Assembly (NCBI RefSeq): GCF_014641695.1 | Contig: NZ_BMIF01000001.1 | Location: forward strand, 496,001-560,000 | Direction: 5' to 3' | DNA from: Nitratireductor aestuarii | GTDB lineage: Bacteria > Pseudomonadota > Alphaproteobacteria > Rhizobiales > Rhizobiaceae | DNA length: 64,000 nt | Shown: piece after piece, positions 52,964 through 63,500 of the stretch | Position numbering within the stretch: the first letter of the stretch is position 1 | Layout: each line of letters begins with the position of its first letter | The notes under the pieces: model-generated | Told to the model about the DNA's origin: nothing | The model's database searches: none | Seen by the model: the letters and a program-made list of their open reading frames with translations, nothing else | Program-made: the position numbers and the translations under genes

Positions 52964-53770
52964 ATGCTGAACGAACATACTCAATCGGCTGGCGATCTTT
53001 TGCGCGTCTGGCGGCAGCGCAGGCGTCTGAGCCAGCTCGCGCTTGCGGTGGAAGCTGACATCTCTCAACGCCACCTGAGTTTCGTAGAGTCCGGTCGCTC
53101 ACAGCCGAGCAGGGATATGATCCTGCACCTTGCCGAGCGGCTTACGATCCCGCTTCGCGACCGCAACGCGATCCTTGCAGCGGCAGGCTTTGCGCCGATC
53201 TATCGGGAGCGAAGTCTCGACGCGCCGGAACTGGCTTCAGCAAGGGCAGCGGTGGAACAGATCCTGCATGGTCATGGGCTTAACCCCGCGCTTGCCGTGG
53301 ATCGCAACTGGACGCTTATCATGGCCAACAAGGCTGTTGGCGTTCTGCTGAAGGGCGTGGCGGACCATCTCCTCGCCGGCGAGGTCAACGTGTTGCGTCT
53401 CAGCCTGCACCCGGACGGTCTTGCAAGGCGCATTCTCAATTTCAGGGAGTGGCGGGCTCACGTTCTTGCGCGCCTCAGCCATGAGCTCGATGTCTCCGCT
53501 TCACCTCGACTTGCGGCATTGCTGGAAGAACTGAAGGCCTATCCGATACCGCCTCACGCGCAATCATCCAGGCCTGCTCCGGCAGTGGGGAACGGGATCG
53601 CCGTACCCCTGACCATTGAGAGCGATGAAGGTTCCCTCTCCTTCATCAGCACCACGACGGTGTTTGGCACGGCCGTTGACGTGACCCTTTCTGAAGTGAC
53701 GATCGAAACATTCTTTCCAGCGACGCCGGATACGGCTTCAGCCATGCAAAAGCTTCTCGATGCCTCTTGA
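52964..53770 (+). CDS. XRE-family transcriptional regulator with MmyB-like C-terminal domain
   Basis: 268 residues. N-terminal helix-turn-helix about residues 10-65 (LLRVWRQRRRLSQLALAVEADISQRHLSFVESGRSQPSRDMI), then the MmyB-like ligand-binding region (NPALAVDRNWTLIMANKAVGVLL ... LRLSLHPDGLARRILNF ... SLSFISTTTVFGTAVDVTLSEVTIETFFPATPDTA). Such regulators often control a divergent small operon; here that would be the membrane protein and DUF1330 genes. The 3' end runs into a 10-bp tandem repeat. Confidence 0.88.
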   Translation: MLNEHTQSAGDLLRVWRQRRRLSQLALAVEADISQRHLSFVESGRSQPSRDMILHLAERLTIPLRDRNAILAAAGFAPIYRERSLDAPELASARAAVEQILHGHGLNPALAVDRNWTLIMANKAVGVLLKGVADHLLAGEVNVLRLSLHPDGLARRILNFREWRAHVLARLSHELDVSASPRLAALLEELKAYPIPPHAQSSRPAPAVGNGIAVPLTIESDEGSLSFISTTTVFGTAVDVTLSEVTIETFFPATPDTASAMQKLLDAS

Positions 53771-53793
53771 TGCCTCCTGATGCCTCTTGATGC
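53759..53793. repeat. 10-bp tandem repeat across the XRE stop codon
   Basis: GATGCCTCTT repeated about three and a half times. The first unit supplies the last codons and the TGA stop of the XRE gene, so changes in copy number would leave the protein intact. Confidence 0.8.
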
Positions 53794-53873
53794 TACGCTC
53801 CAGGTTTACAGCCGAGCAAAACGGTAAACCGGGAGCACTGAAAACCACAGGGCCAGCACCCTTGGACACTGGA

Positions 53874-53969
53874 CGACTCCAGGAAAAGTGGAAACCGGCT
53901 TTCCATCCCTCCATTGCGTTACAATAGAGACAGGGATCGTTTCAGCGGATCAGTGAAAACGCTGCAGCG
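53874..53969. repeat. Rhizobial-type intergenic palindromic repeat, copy 2
   Basis: Contains CGACTCCAGGAAAAGTGGAA, GGCTTTCCATCC and CATTGCGTTACAATAGAGA like copy 1 at 13904, and adds a second hairpin block, CGTTTCAGCGGATCAGTGAA followed by AACGCTGCAGC, typical of the full-length element in rhizobia. Confidence 0.75.
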
Positions 53970-54022
53970 ATCCATGTGTCCTGACTGTCCCTGTGGTTGC
54001 ATTCCCGCACTTAAAGGTGTGG

Positions 54023-54550
54023 CTACGGCAGCATCTGCTCGGCTTTGGTAAACCCATCCAGGCTGAAGGTGAAGGCAAGGTCGCGCCCATCGCGCGTCTT
54101 CAACGCGGCCACCAACTCCTTGCCCTTTCGCATCGCGTCCAGCCAAGCTCCGGCGGCTGCCGCGTCGGCGTAGCAGCCACCGAGGTCACAGCTGCGCCAT
54201 GTCAGAGTTCCAAGCTCCACATTGTCGACGAGGACCCGCACCGGATCCGGAAGGCTGACCCCATAAGGCACGGTGAACGCTGCTTTTGTCTCGGCCTTGC
54301 CGGCTACGCGATTGAAGGATGCGGTCGCCAATCTCTGCCCCTGATTGCCCTGTGTCATGACCAGGCTCTGGGAGAATTCGCACAGCAACTCTTCAGGCTT
54401 CTGCTCGTTCGAGCAAGACATGAGCCACAAAGGGCGCGCCGGCGTTTCACTCGCATTTGCAGGAGCTTGCTGCGCTTGTGCATTCACGCCGCTGAACATG
54501 GATATGGCAAGCACCAGCCCCAGAGCAGTTTTCATTCTCGTTTCATTCAT
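54023..54550 (-). CDS. Invasion-associated locus B (IalB) family protein
   Basis: 175 residues with a signal peptide (LGLVLAISMFSGVNAQAQQ, cleavage near residue 27). The mature part has the IalB pattern: RPLWLMSCSNEQKPEELLCEFSQSLVM, VPYGVSLPDPVRVLVDN, WRSCDLGGCYADAAAAGAWLDAMRKGKELV, with four cysteines likely forming two disulphides. IalB proteins are secreted or periplasmic and were named in Bartonella. GGGGGAA precedes the ATG. It starts 15 bases after the autotransporter stop and is probably cotranscribed with it. Confidence 0.88.
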   Translation of the reverse strand: MNETRMKTALGLVLAISMFSGVNAQAQQAPANASETPARPLWLMSCSNEQKPEELLCEFSQSLVMTQGNQGQRLATASFNRVAGKAETKAAFTVPYGVSLPDPVRVLVDNVELGTLTWRSCDLGGCYADAAAAGAWLDAMRKGKELVAALKTRDGRDLAFTFSLDGFTKAEQMLP

Positions 54551-54565
54551 GCTTCACACTTCCCC

Positions 54566-57500
54566 CTAAAAGCGCAGACTGAAATTAGCAGTCGCCGTGT
54601 GGCCCACTGTATCCTTGGTCCACTGGCCTTCGTAACCCAAGGTCAGACGCGCGGTGTCATCCTTGGAAAAAAGTGTCAGACCAGCATTCAGCCGTCCGGT
54701 TATATCGCCGATCTGACTGTAGTTGCGGAAGACGCCGTCTGATGAATCCGTACCAACAAAGGACGCGTTCACAAAAACATCATCCTTGCTGGCAAAGCTC
54801 ACCCCACCGCGAACAAACGCCTGCAACCCGATTGTCTCCGTCGGCTGCATCCCGATACCCAGTTCCAGCGATGGTGTGGCGGTCACAATCCACTGACGGG
54901 TTCTGTACAGATCCAGACCGTAGGCAGTGTTCCTTTCGGAACCCGCACCGGAGTAGAGATAGCTGGCGTCGAAATACAGCGAAGGCTTGAGATAGGCCGG
55001 GCTGTCCTCTGACTGGAACCGGTAGGCTGTGCCCAGCCGGAGATTGGCTTGGCCGACGTGCTGCTTCGCATAGGCCAAACCGCCGATAACAGCGTCTCCA
55101 CCAGGCAACCTGCCGGCGATGTCGATAAAGCGCTGCGTTTCGTAGTGGGCCGTGCTTCCATCGAGAATACCATAAACCTCCCATGGCCCCTGATATTTCG
55201 TCAGCGACACGCCCATTCCAAACCGCTTCCCTTCCGCAGAGAAATAATCGCCACTGGTCAGCTTGAAATCTTCAACGCGAGCGCCGAAACCGACATAGAG
55301 ATTGTCGTTGATCGGCATGCGGACGCCACCGGTGAAGGCTACGGCACGGGTGCCCAGGCTGCGATACTCGAAGGATGGTTGGCGTTCGACCGAGCTTACG
55401 CCGCCATTGATCCACAGACAGCTTCTATTGTCTTCGACCAGAGCGGCGAAATTGTTGTAACCGCAATCCGCCATGGTGCGTGTGAACCGATAGCCTGAAT
55501 AAAGCGCATCCACCTGAGTGGCCGCATAGTCCTCCGACATCAGCTGGTCGACGGCATGAACCACCTGCTCACTGTTCTCCATATTGGCGATCAACGCAAA
55601 CATTGGTCCCATTGCGCTAGACCCTTGGCCGGTCAGAACACGGTTGATGTGCTGTGCCGCCAGGGTCTGGTTTCGGTTCATGCCCGACATCTGGAAGTCA
55701 GCCGTAGGCACCAGATCGATCGTGCTGCCATCACCGGTCGGACCATTGAGGCCGATCGAGTAGCTCATGACCGGCGTACCGATTACCTGCGTTCCAAGAT
55801 CGGCAGTCAGGCCGCCCGCATCGATCAACACCAGAGGCAGCGCCCGATCGAGCCTGTGCAGCACGGGACGTACTGTACCGGATATCGTCGCGTCTTCCGT
55901 TGCAATGATGAGGTCGCTGTCTCCACCGGCGGCGCCGCTTTGGAGGAAGTAGACATCCGGCGTGTAGGTCGCGGCGCTGCCAAAGCTGATCGACCCGTTC
56001 AGCATGGTCGTCTGGCTGACATTGCTGGTGACCTGAAACTCTGACGCCTGTGTTTCTTTCGTCAGACTGCTGTCTGCCAGGTAAGCCACACCACCCAGAT
56101 ACAAGTGCCCATCGATGTGCAGCAGGCCCTCTGCTCCCAGGTCCACCTGATCCTGTGCGTAAAAGGCAGCGCCCTCCGACACAGTCATCTCGTTCACGCC
56201 GCCGCCCAGGTGAATGTCGCCTACTGCCCGTCCATGCAGGAACACATGATCGGATCCACTCCCGCCGCTTATGATGCGGTTGTTGAACGCCATGAGGAAG
56301 CTGTCAGCAGAGAGTGAAAGTGAGTTGTCGGCGCCACCATCCATCACGATGGCAGCGGGACCCGCCGTGCTGCCGGCAGCACCGGCTCCATTGGGATCAT
56401 CCTCATCCTCACTACCACCGATGATCACCCCATCGAGCGCTATATCGATGTTGTCGCCACCACCGGAGCCAGCGGATTGTGCCATGACGGCGATGCCGCG
56501 GTTGCCGACCGCCAGAATGTTACCCGTCAGGTTAAGGGCAATACTGCCGCCGCGTCCATCGCCGCCCGCCGTGTTGCGGTAGAGGGCGTCAACTGAACCG
56601 CCGCCACCGCCGAGGCTCTGGACCAACACGCCCACGGCATCATCGCCGGTCACGACGACATAGCCTTCGTTGGTGAACTCGATGTCACCGCCGTCACCGG
56701 CGTTGTCCGTGGACAGGATTAAATCGATGGCAGAGGCATCCAAATCCGTGCCAACGAGCCCACCGCCGCCGCCAATGCTCTGGATCACGAACCCGTGGGA
56801 CAGCCTTCCTCTTGTCGCGGTGTTCCCCGTGTTCGACAAGGCGATGTGACCACCATCGCCCGACGACCCGTCAGTGGCGCCCAATGTAACAGTCACCTGA
56901 TCCAACCCTACAATATAGCTTTCTCCTCCACCGGCGCCGATGGATTGAACGATCTGCCCACTGGAATGGTCTCCGTCGGTATTGAGGTCACCACTGAGCT
57001 CCAGCTCTACATTGCCGCCCGCGTTCAAGAAGGAGGGATCAGCGCCGAGAGTAATACTGGCGGTACTATATCCACCCGCCTCCGGGTCGCCTACGACAAC
57101 GAGCCGGCCACCGCCGCCGCCGATCGACTGGAATGTTCCTCCGCTCGACAGATGGCCGAGCGTCGTTACAGCGCCAGTCCGGCTCGCGGCCAGATTGCCG
57201 CCCGCCGCATCGCTGGTGTTGATGGCCCCCAGCATTGCCGAAATGGACGCCGTTCCACCATTGCCCTTCACGATCGTCGTTGCATTGCCGCCGCCGCCGC
57301 CAATGCTCTGCAGCATCATTCCCGAAGAGCGGTCGGAAGTGGTTGCGATCTCGCCTGTGTGCTGCTGCAGGATGTCACTGCCGAACATGCCGTTCACGGC
57401 GTCACCGCCCAGCTGCATTATGCTGGTGAGGATGATGCCGCGATTGGGTTCGGATCCTGGGGCATCTGTCACCGCGGCAAAGTCGAGGAACGTCTCCACA

Positions 57501-60500
57501 TTGCCGCCACCACCGTTCACCGACTGGCTGAAGATTGCCTGGCTGCCGGCGCCCGTGACGAGTATGTCGCCAGTGCTGTTGACCTCGACGGTTCCCGCCG
57601 TTCCGTTGGAACCCTCACGAGCTCCAAGCAAAGTGGAAATCGTGTAATCCGCCGCCATCACCGCGGGGGTCGAGATCGATAGGCCGGCATTACCACCTCC
57701 ACCGCCCACGGATTGAGCGAAGATGCCGTAAGCATTTTCGCCGCGGACATAGATTGTGCCGCTGTGATTGACGGTTACATCTCCACCATTGGAGCCATCG
57801 CCACCTGCACCACCTACCGCGAGCCTGGCATAGGACGTACCCTTTGCCTGCTCGACCAGCCCCGCAAGGGAAAGTGATGCGGCCATTCCGCCATTGCCGC
57901 CGCCGCCACCAACGGATTGGGCCAATATGCCGTAAGATCCGGCACCGCTGACATCGATAATACCGGTATTGGTGACGGTCACATTGCCCGCAGCATTGCC
58001 GGATCCGCCCTCGCCGCCGATCATTAGTGCCATGGTGGGATCGGAACCGTTACCATTCCTCAAGCCGGTGGACCCAAAGATGGATTGGCCGCCATTGCCG
58101 CCACCACCGCCGACCGATTGCGCTATGATCCCATGCGCCCGGTCTCCCAACGTTACGATGGTACCGTCGTTTTGAACCTTGACGGTCCCGCCCGTGCCGC
58201 CTGTACCGCCCGAGCCACCGAGGCCAAGTTGCAGGCTACGCTTGGTGTTTGCCTGACTGTCAGCCCCACTGATCGCCATGATCGATTCAATGTCAGACCC
58301 GCTGCCGCCACCACCACCCACTGATTGGGCAAAGATGCCATGGCTCTGTTCGCCCTCGGTGAATATGACTGCATCAGCACCATTGATGACTTCCACGGCG
58401 CCGGCGGTTCCACCCGTTCCACCAGAACCGCCGATCATAAGCGCATTGCGGGCGCTGTTGTCTGCGGTGCGACCATTGATGATATTGGCAATCTGCTGGG
58501 CGTCACCGCCACCACCACCAACCGACTGGGCATAGATGCCGGCCGCCTGCTTCCCTGCCGTGCTGACCCAGCTATCGTTGGTTACCTTGACGTCGCCGGA
58601 TGCGGCTCCCTCTCCGCCGCTACCACCGATCGACATCGTGGAATTGCTTGCAACAGTCGACCGAACGTTGACGACAACATTCTTGATTGCCCCGCTCATA
58701 CCGCCGCCACCGCCGATGGACTGGGCAAGGATGCCGTGGGCGTTGTCTCCCAGGGTGGATACTTCACCGCCGCTATGGACCGTGACGTCACCTGACGTCA
58801 TTCCGGTACCGCCGGAACCGCCGATATTGATGTCAGTTGTTGTGCCTGTTTCCGATCCCTTGATGGTCTGCACCGTACCGACAAGGGCACTGGTGCCGCC
58901 CTTGATCACGCTGCCGGTGCCGCCTGCACCGCCTACGGACTGCGCAAAGATTCCGATCGCACGGGCGCCTTCCGTCCCGACACGAGCCACACTTGTGACT
59001 TCGACATCACCCGACGTTCCGCCTGTTCCGCCTTCACCGCCAATGTTTACTGAGAAAGATGTTCCCGTGCCTGCCGTCCCGCCAACGCGCCCGGCATTGC
59101 CGCCGCCGCCGCCGACCGACTGCGCGAAGACGCCATAGGAATCATCACCAAGCGTATAGAGAAGACCCGCGGCCTCGGCCGTAACATTCCCGGCGGAACC
59201 ACCTTCACCACCTTGAAGACCTACTTTTACAGCGTAGGTATCTCCGTCTTTTCCTTCTTCCTCTGCAGCAGCTGTCAGCGACACTGATACCAAGGAGGAG
59301 TTGCCGCCGCCGTTGCCGATCGACTGCGCAAAGAGGCCGTGGGAGCGTGCCCCATTCGTTATGACATCGCCGTTGCTGCTGGCGAAAACATCGCCAGCAC
59401 TCCCGCCGATCCCGCCGACCCGGCCGATCTTGATGTTGACGTTGCCGCCGTCAGTGCCTGTCCGCAGGAAGTTGTAGCCGGCATTCCCGCCGCCACCGCC
59501 GATGGACTGCGCGAATATACCATGAGAGTCGTCGCCCAGGGTGACGACGTCTCCAACATTGGCAAGATTGACCTTGCCGCCGTTGCCCCCGTCTCCCGTA
59601 CCGCCGCCGATGGCCAGGCCAAAGGCCTTGTTGTCGGATGAATCACCGGTAGCTGCTATCAGGCCGAGGCTGAGGACGGCGTTGCCGCCGCCACCGCCAA
59701 CCGACTGTGCAAAGACACCGGAACTGCCGTCTTGAACCGTAACGATGTTGCCGAAGTGCTCAACGTCTACATCACCGCCATTCCCAGCATTGCCGGCAGA
59801 ACCACCAATGGCGATCACCGCGCCATTCACCGTCTTCTTGTCGCCGCCACCACTGCCACCGTCATCTGGTGAATCAACACTGTCGACCTTGTCGGTTATG
59901 TTGCTGCCCACTTTGGCGTCGACGCCGTCGTGCACCACGTCCTTGCGGTCGTCCTTTGAACCGCCGTTGCTACCCGATCCTGTTGTCTTGCTGATGCCGA
60001 TAGCGGCATTGATGCCGGCATCACCGCCACCGCCACCGATACTGCTGGCCTCAATGCCATGGGCGCCGATGCCGTCAGTATATATCATGCCAGCAGACTG
60101 AAGCTCAGTTCCGCGAACGACACGCACGTTCCCGGCATCACCGCCGCTCACCCCGAACCCGCCGATTCCAATCGCCACGGGGGTGCTGTCCTTGGTGCCC
60201 ACAGCCGCGATGTTCATGCCGCCTGTACCACCGCCTCCGCCCACCGACTGGGCGAAGATGCCACGGGCGTGATAACCTCGCGTGAAGATGTCGCCAGTGG
60301 AAATGACCTCGACGTCTCCTGCGTCTGCGCCCACGCCGCCGTGGCCACCAAGTCCTGCGACAACGCTGAGATCCGTTGCGCCACCGGTGCTTTCAGAACT
60401 GCCCCAGTTGAACTGCCCGGTCACGTTCAGCGCGCCATTGCCGCCGCCCCCCGCAATCGACTGGGCAAGGATGCCGTGCTTCCAGTTTCCTTCGACAACG

Positions 60501-63500
60501 ATGGTTCCGGCGTGATCAACCATGACGTCGCCGGACACACTTCCCGCGCCGCCAAAGCCGCCGATACCGAAGGTGATCGAGGGAACCTTGCCGTCCTTGT
60601 TGATCGCGACGCCGCCGGAAACGTTCAGGCCGCCATTGCCGCCGCCGCCGCCGATGGATTGTGCCAGCACGCCAGCTGAACCCTCGGTCTCGGGCATCTC
60701 CTCGCTCTTGAACATGCCGAGATCAACAAGAAGCGTCTTCAGGCCTTTCGATTCCACCATCTCTTCCATGTCATCGATGATGGCGTCACCAAAGATATCC
60801 CGCAGCTTCTCCTCGAAGCTCTCCTCATCATCAGGAGCCACCAGATTCGCGGGATCTGTGGTTACTTCAATGTCGGCGCGCGCGGTGACGGTCACGTCGC
60901 CCGCACGCCCCGCATTGCCGCCCATGCCGCCAACGCCGACGATCAACGATGTGTCTGAGACCAGGCCACCGCTGACGTTCAGGCCACCATTGCCGCCGCC
61001 GCCGCCAACCGACTGCGCCAGAATGCCGGAGCGTCCGGTGCCATGCGCCCGAATGAAGCTCCCTTCAGCGACGTCTACATCAACGGTCGAAGCATCGCCG
61101 CCAACCCCGCCGAAACCACCGACGCCCACCAGAACACCGTAGGACTTGGATTCGGTTTGACCCGCGCCCGGCTTGCTGCTGATGGCAAGGCCGGCGCTGA
61201 CGTTGAGCCCACCCTCGCCGCCGCCGCCGCCGATCGACTGGGCGACGAGACCGTTTGCACCCTTGGTCTGCTTGATCGTGACCTCGTCGCCGTCGATGGT
61301 GCGCGGCAACGCGATCAGGGTACCGCTGTAGGAGACGCTGACCGCACCGGCATCGCCGCCGCCGCCGCCGAAACCGCCCACACCTGCAGCGATTGAGAAG
61401 ATCGATTCAGATCCACTCGGCTTTTCCAGTGCGAGCGCGCCTGAAATGTTGGTGCCGCCGACGCCACCGCCGCCGCCGAGGCTCTGGGCCATGAGGCCAT
61501 GGGACCGATCGCCGAAAGTATTGACCGAGCCGATCACATCCAGCGTCACAGAACTGGCATCGCCGCCCGCGCCGCCGAAGCCACCGACTCCCAGCGCGAC
61601 AGCTGCCCCGCCCTTTCCGGTAAGATTGACGGAACCGCTGACGTTCACTCCGCCTGTGCCGCCGCCACCGCCGACCGATTGCGCAAGCACCGCCATACTT
61701 CGGTCGCCGCGCGTGGTGATGCTGTCGTCGTCTGCTACACGAACGATGCTTTCGACGGCCCCGCCGTTGCCGCCACCGCCGCCGAAGCCTCCAAGGCCGA
61801 GCGTGGCAGCTCCACCGTTTTCCTGGGAAAGATTTACGGCACCGGAAACGTTGATGCCGCCATTGCCGCCGCCGCCACCCAGGCTCTGCGTAACGATCGC
61901 CGAACTCCGGTTCCCGAAGGTAAAGACCCCCCCGGTAACGTTGGACGCAGTCAGGGCGCCCGCATCAGCGCCATCTCCACCGAAGCCGCCAACACCAAGT
62001 CCCACAGCCGCACCCGTGTGGCGCTCCAGGGACACAACGCCGGTCACGTTAAGACCACCGTTGCCACCACCACCGCCAAGGCTTTGGGTGAGGATGCCGA
62101 CGGACTCGTGCCCCTCGGTCTGCACATAGCCGGCAACCTTATGATCAACTGATCCGGCTACACCGCCGCCACCTGCAAAGCCGCCGATGCCGAGGCCCAA
62201 TGCACCCGAGTAATCCTTCGCGACCGACAGCCCGGCTGAGATGTTGATCCCGCCGTTGCCGCCGCCGCCGCCAAGGCTTTGCGCCACAACGCCGGCCGAA
62301 CGGTCGCCCGTGGTCAGGACTTCGCCGGCAAAGATACCGGTTACATCGCTGGCATAGCCACCGTCACCACCAAAACCACCGACGCCGATCGCGGCCGCAC
62401 CCGACTTCTTTCCGCCAAAACTGACCGCGCCGGTGACATTGAGACCGCCGTTGCCGCCACCACCGCCCAGTGACTGGACCAGGACCGCGGTTGCATCTTC
62501 GCCCCGTGTCGCAATGGTGCCTTTGACGTCACCAAACGCGGTTCCAGCATTGCCGCCCGAGCCACCCATTCCGCCGAGGCCGAAGCCGACGGAACCGCTG
62601 CCCTCGCCCGCAAAGCTGATTGTACCGGTAACGTTAAGGCCACCATTGCCGCCGCCGCCGCCCAGCGATTGCACGACGACGCCGCTCGAACGGTCGCCAA
62701 AGGTGCGGACATCACCGGCTAAAATACCTTCGACGTCTGCGGCATTGCCACCATCGCCACCGAATCCACCAATGCCGACGCCCACCGCTGCAGAACCGGT
62801 TCCAGCAAGGCTGATCGCACCGCTGACGTTGAGACCGCCATTGCCGCCGCCTCCGCCAACGGACTGCACCGTGAATGCCGATGCATCGGCGCCTATCGTC
62901 ATGACATTGCCAGTCATCCGGCTGACCGCCGTGGAAGCGTCGCCACCACCGCCGCCGCTTCCGCCAAGCCCGACCGCAATTGCACCGCCACCGCTGCTGC
63001 TGAGGTTCACCGCGCCGGAAACGCTGATACCGCCGTTTCCACCCCCACCGCCGGCCGACTGGACAAGAACACCGCCTGAATTGTCGCTAACGGTCAGCAC
63101 GTTGCCTTCGATGGTGCTTTCAGCCTTTCCCGCGTTACCCCCGTCACCGCCGCTGCCGCCGATACCGACCGAGACGCCGCCGGAACTCGTGGTGGAAGCC
63201 GTCACCGTGCCGGAAACATTGAGACCGCCATTGCCGCCACCGCCGCCCAGCGACTGCACCACAACGCCGGAGGAACCCTTGCCAACCGTTGCAACATTGC
63301 CGACGAGCTCGGACTCTACGTCGCCGGCGTCACCGCCACCGCCGCCCGTGCCACCGAGGCCCACGGAAGCGCCGAACGCTCCGGCTTGTGACATTGCTAC
63401 GGCTGCCGAGACATTCATCCCGCCATTACCGCCACCACCACCGACGGATTGCACGAGGAGACCGGTTGAGTCGGCGCCAATGGTCAGAAGATTGCCGGCT

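Noticed and set aside
56795-62715. Several long plus-strand frames opposite the autotransporter
   Set aside because: They are proline- and alanine-rich complements of the glycine repeats and have no independent support.
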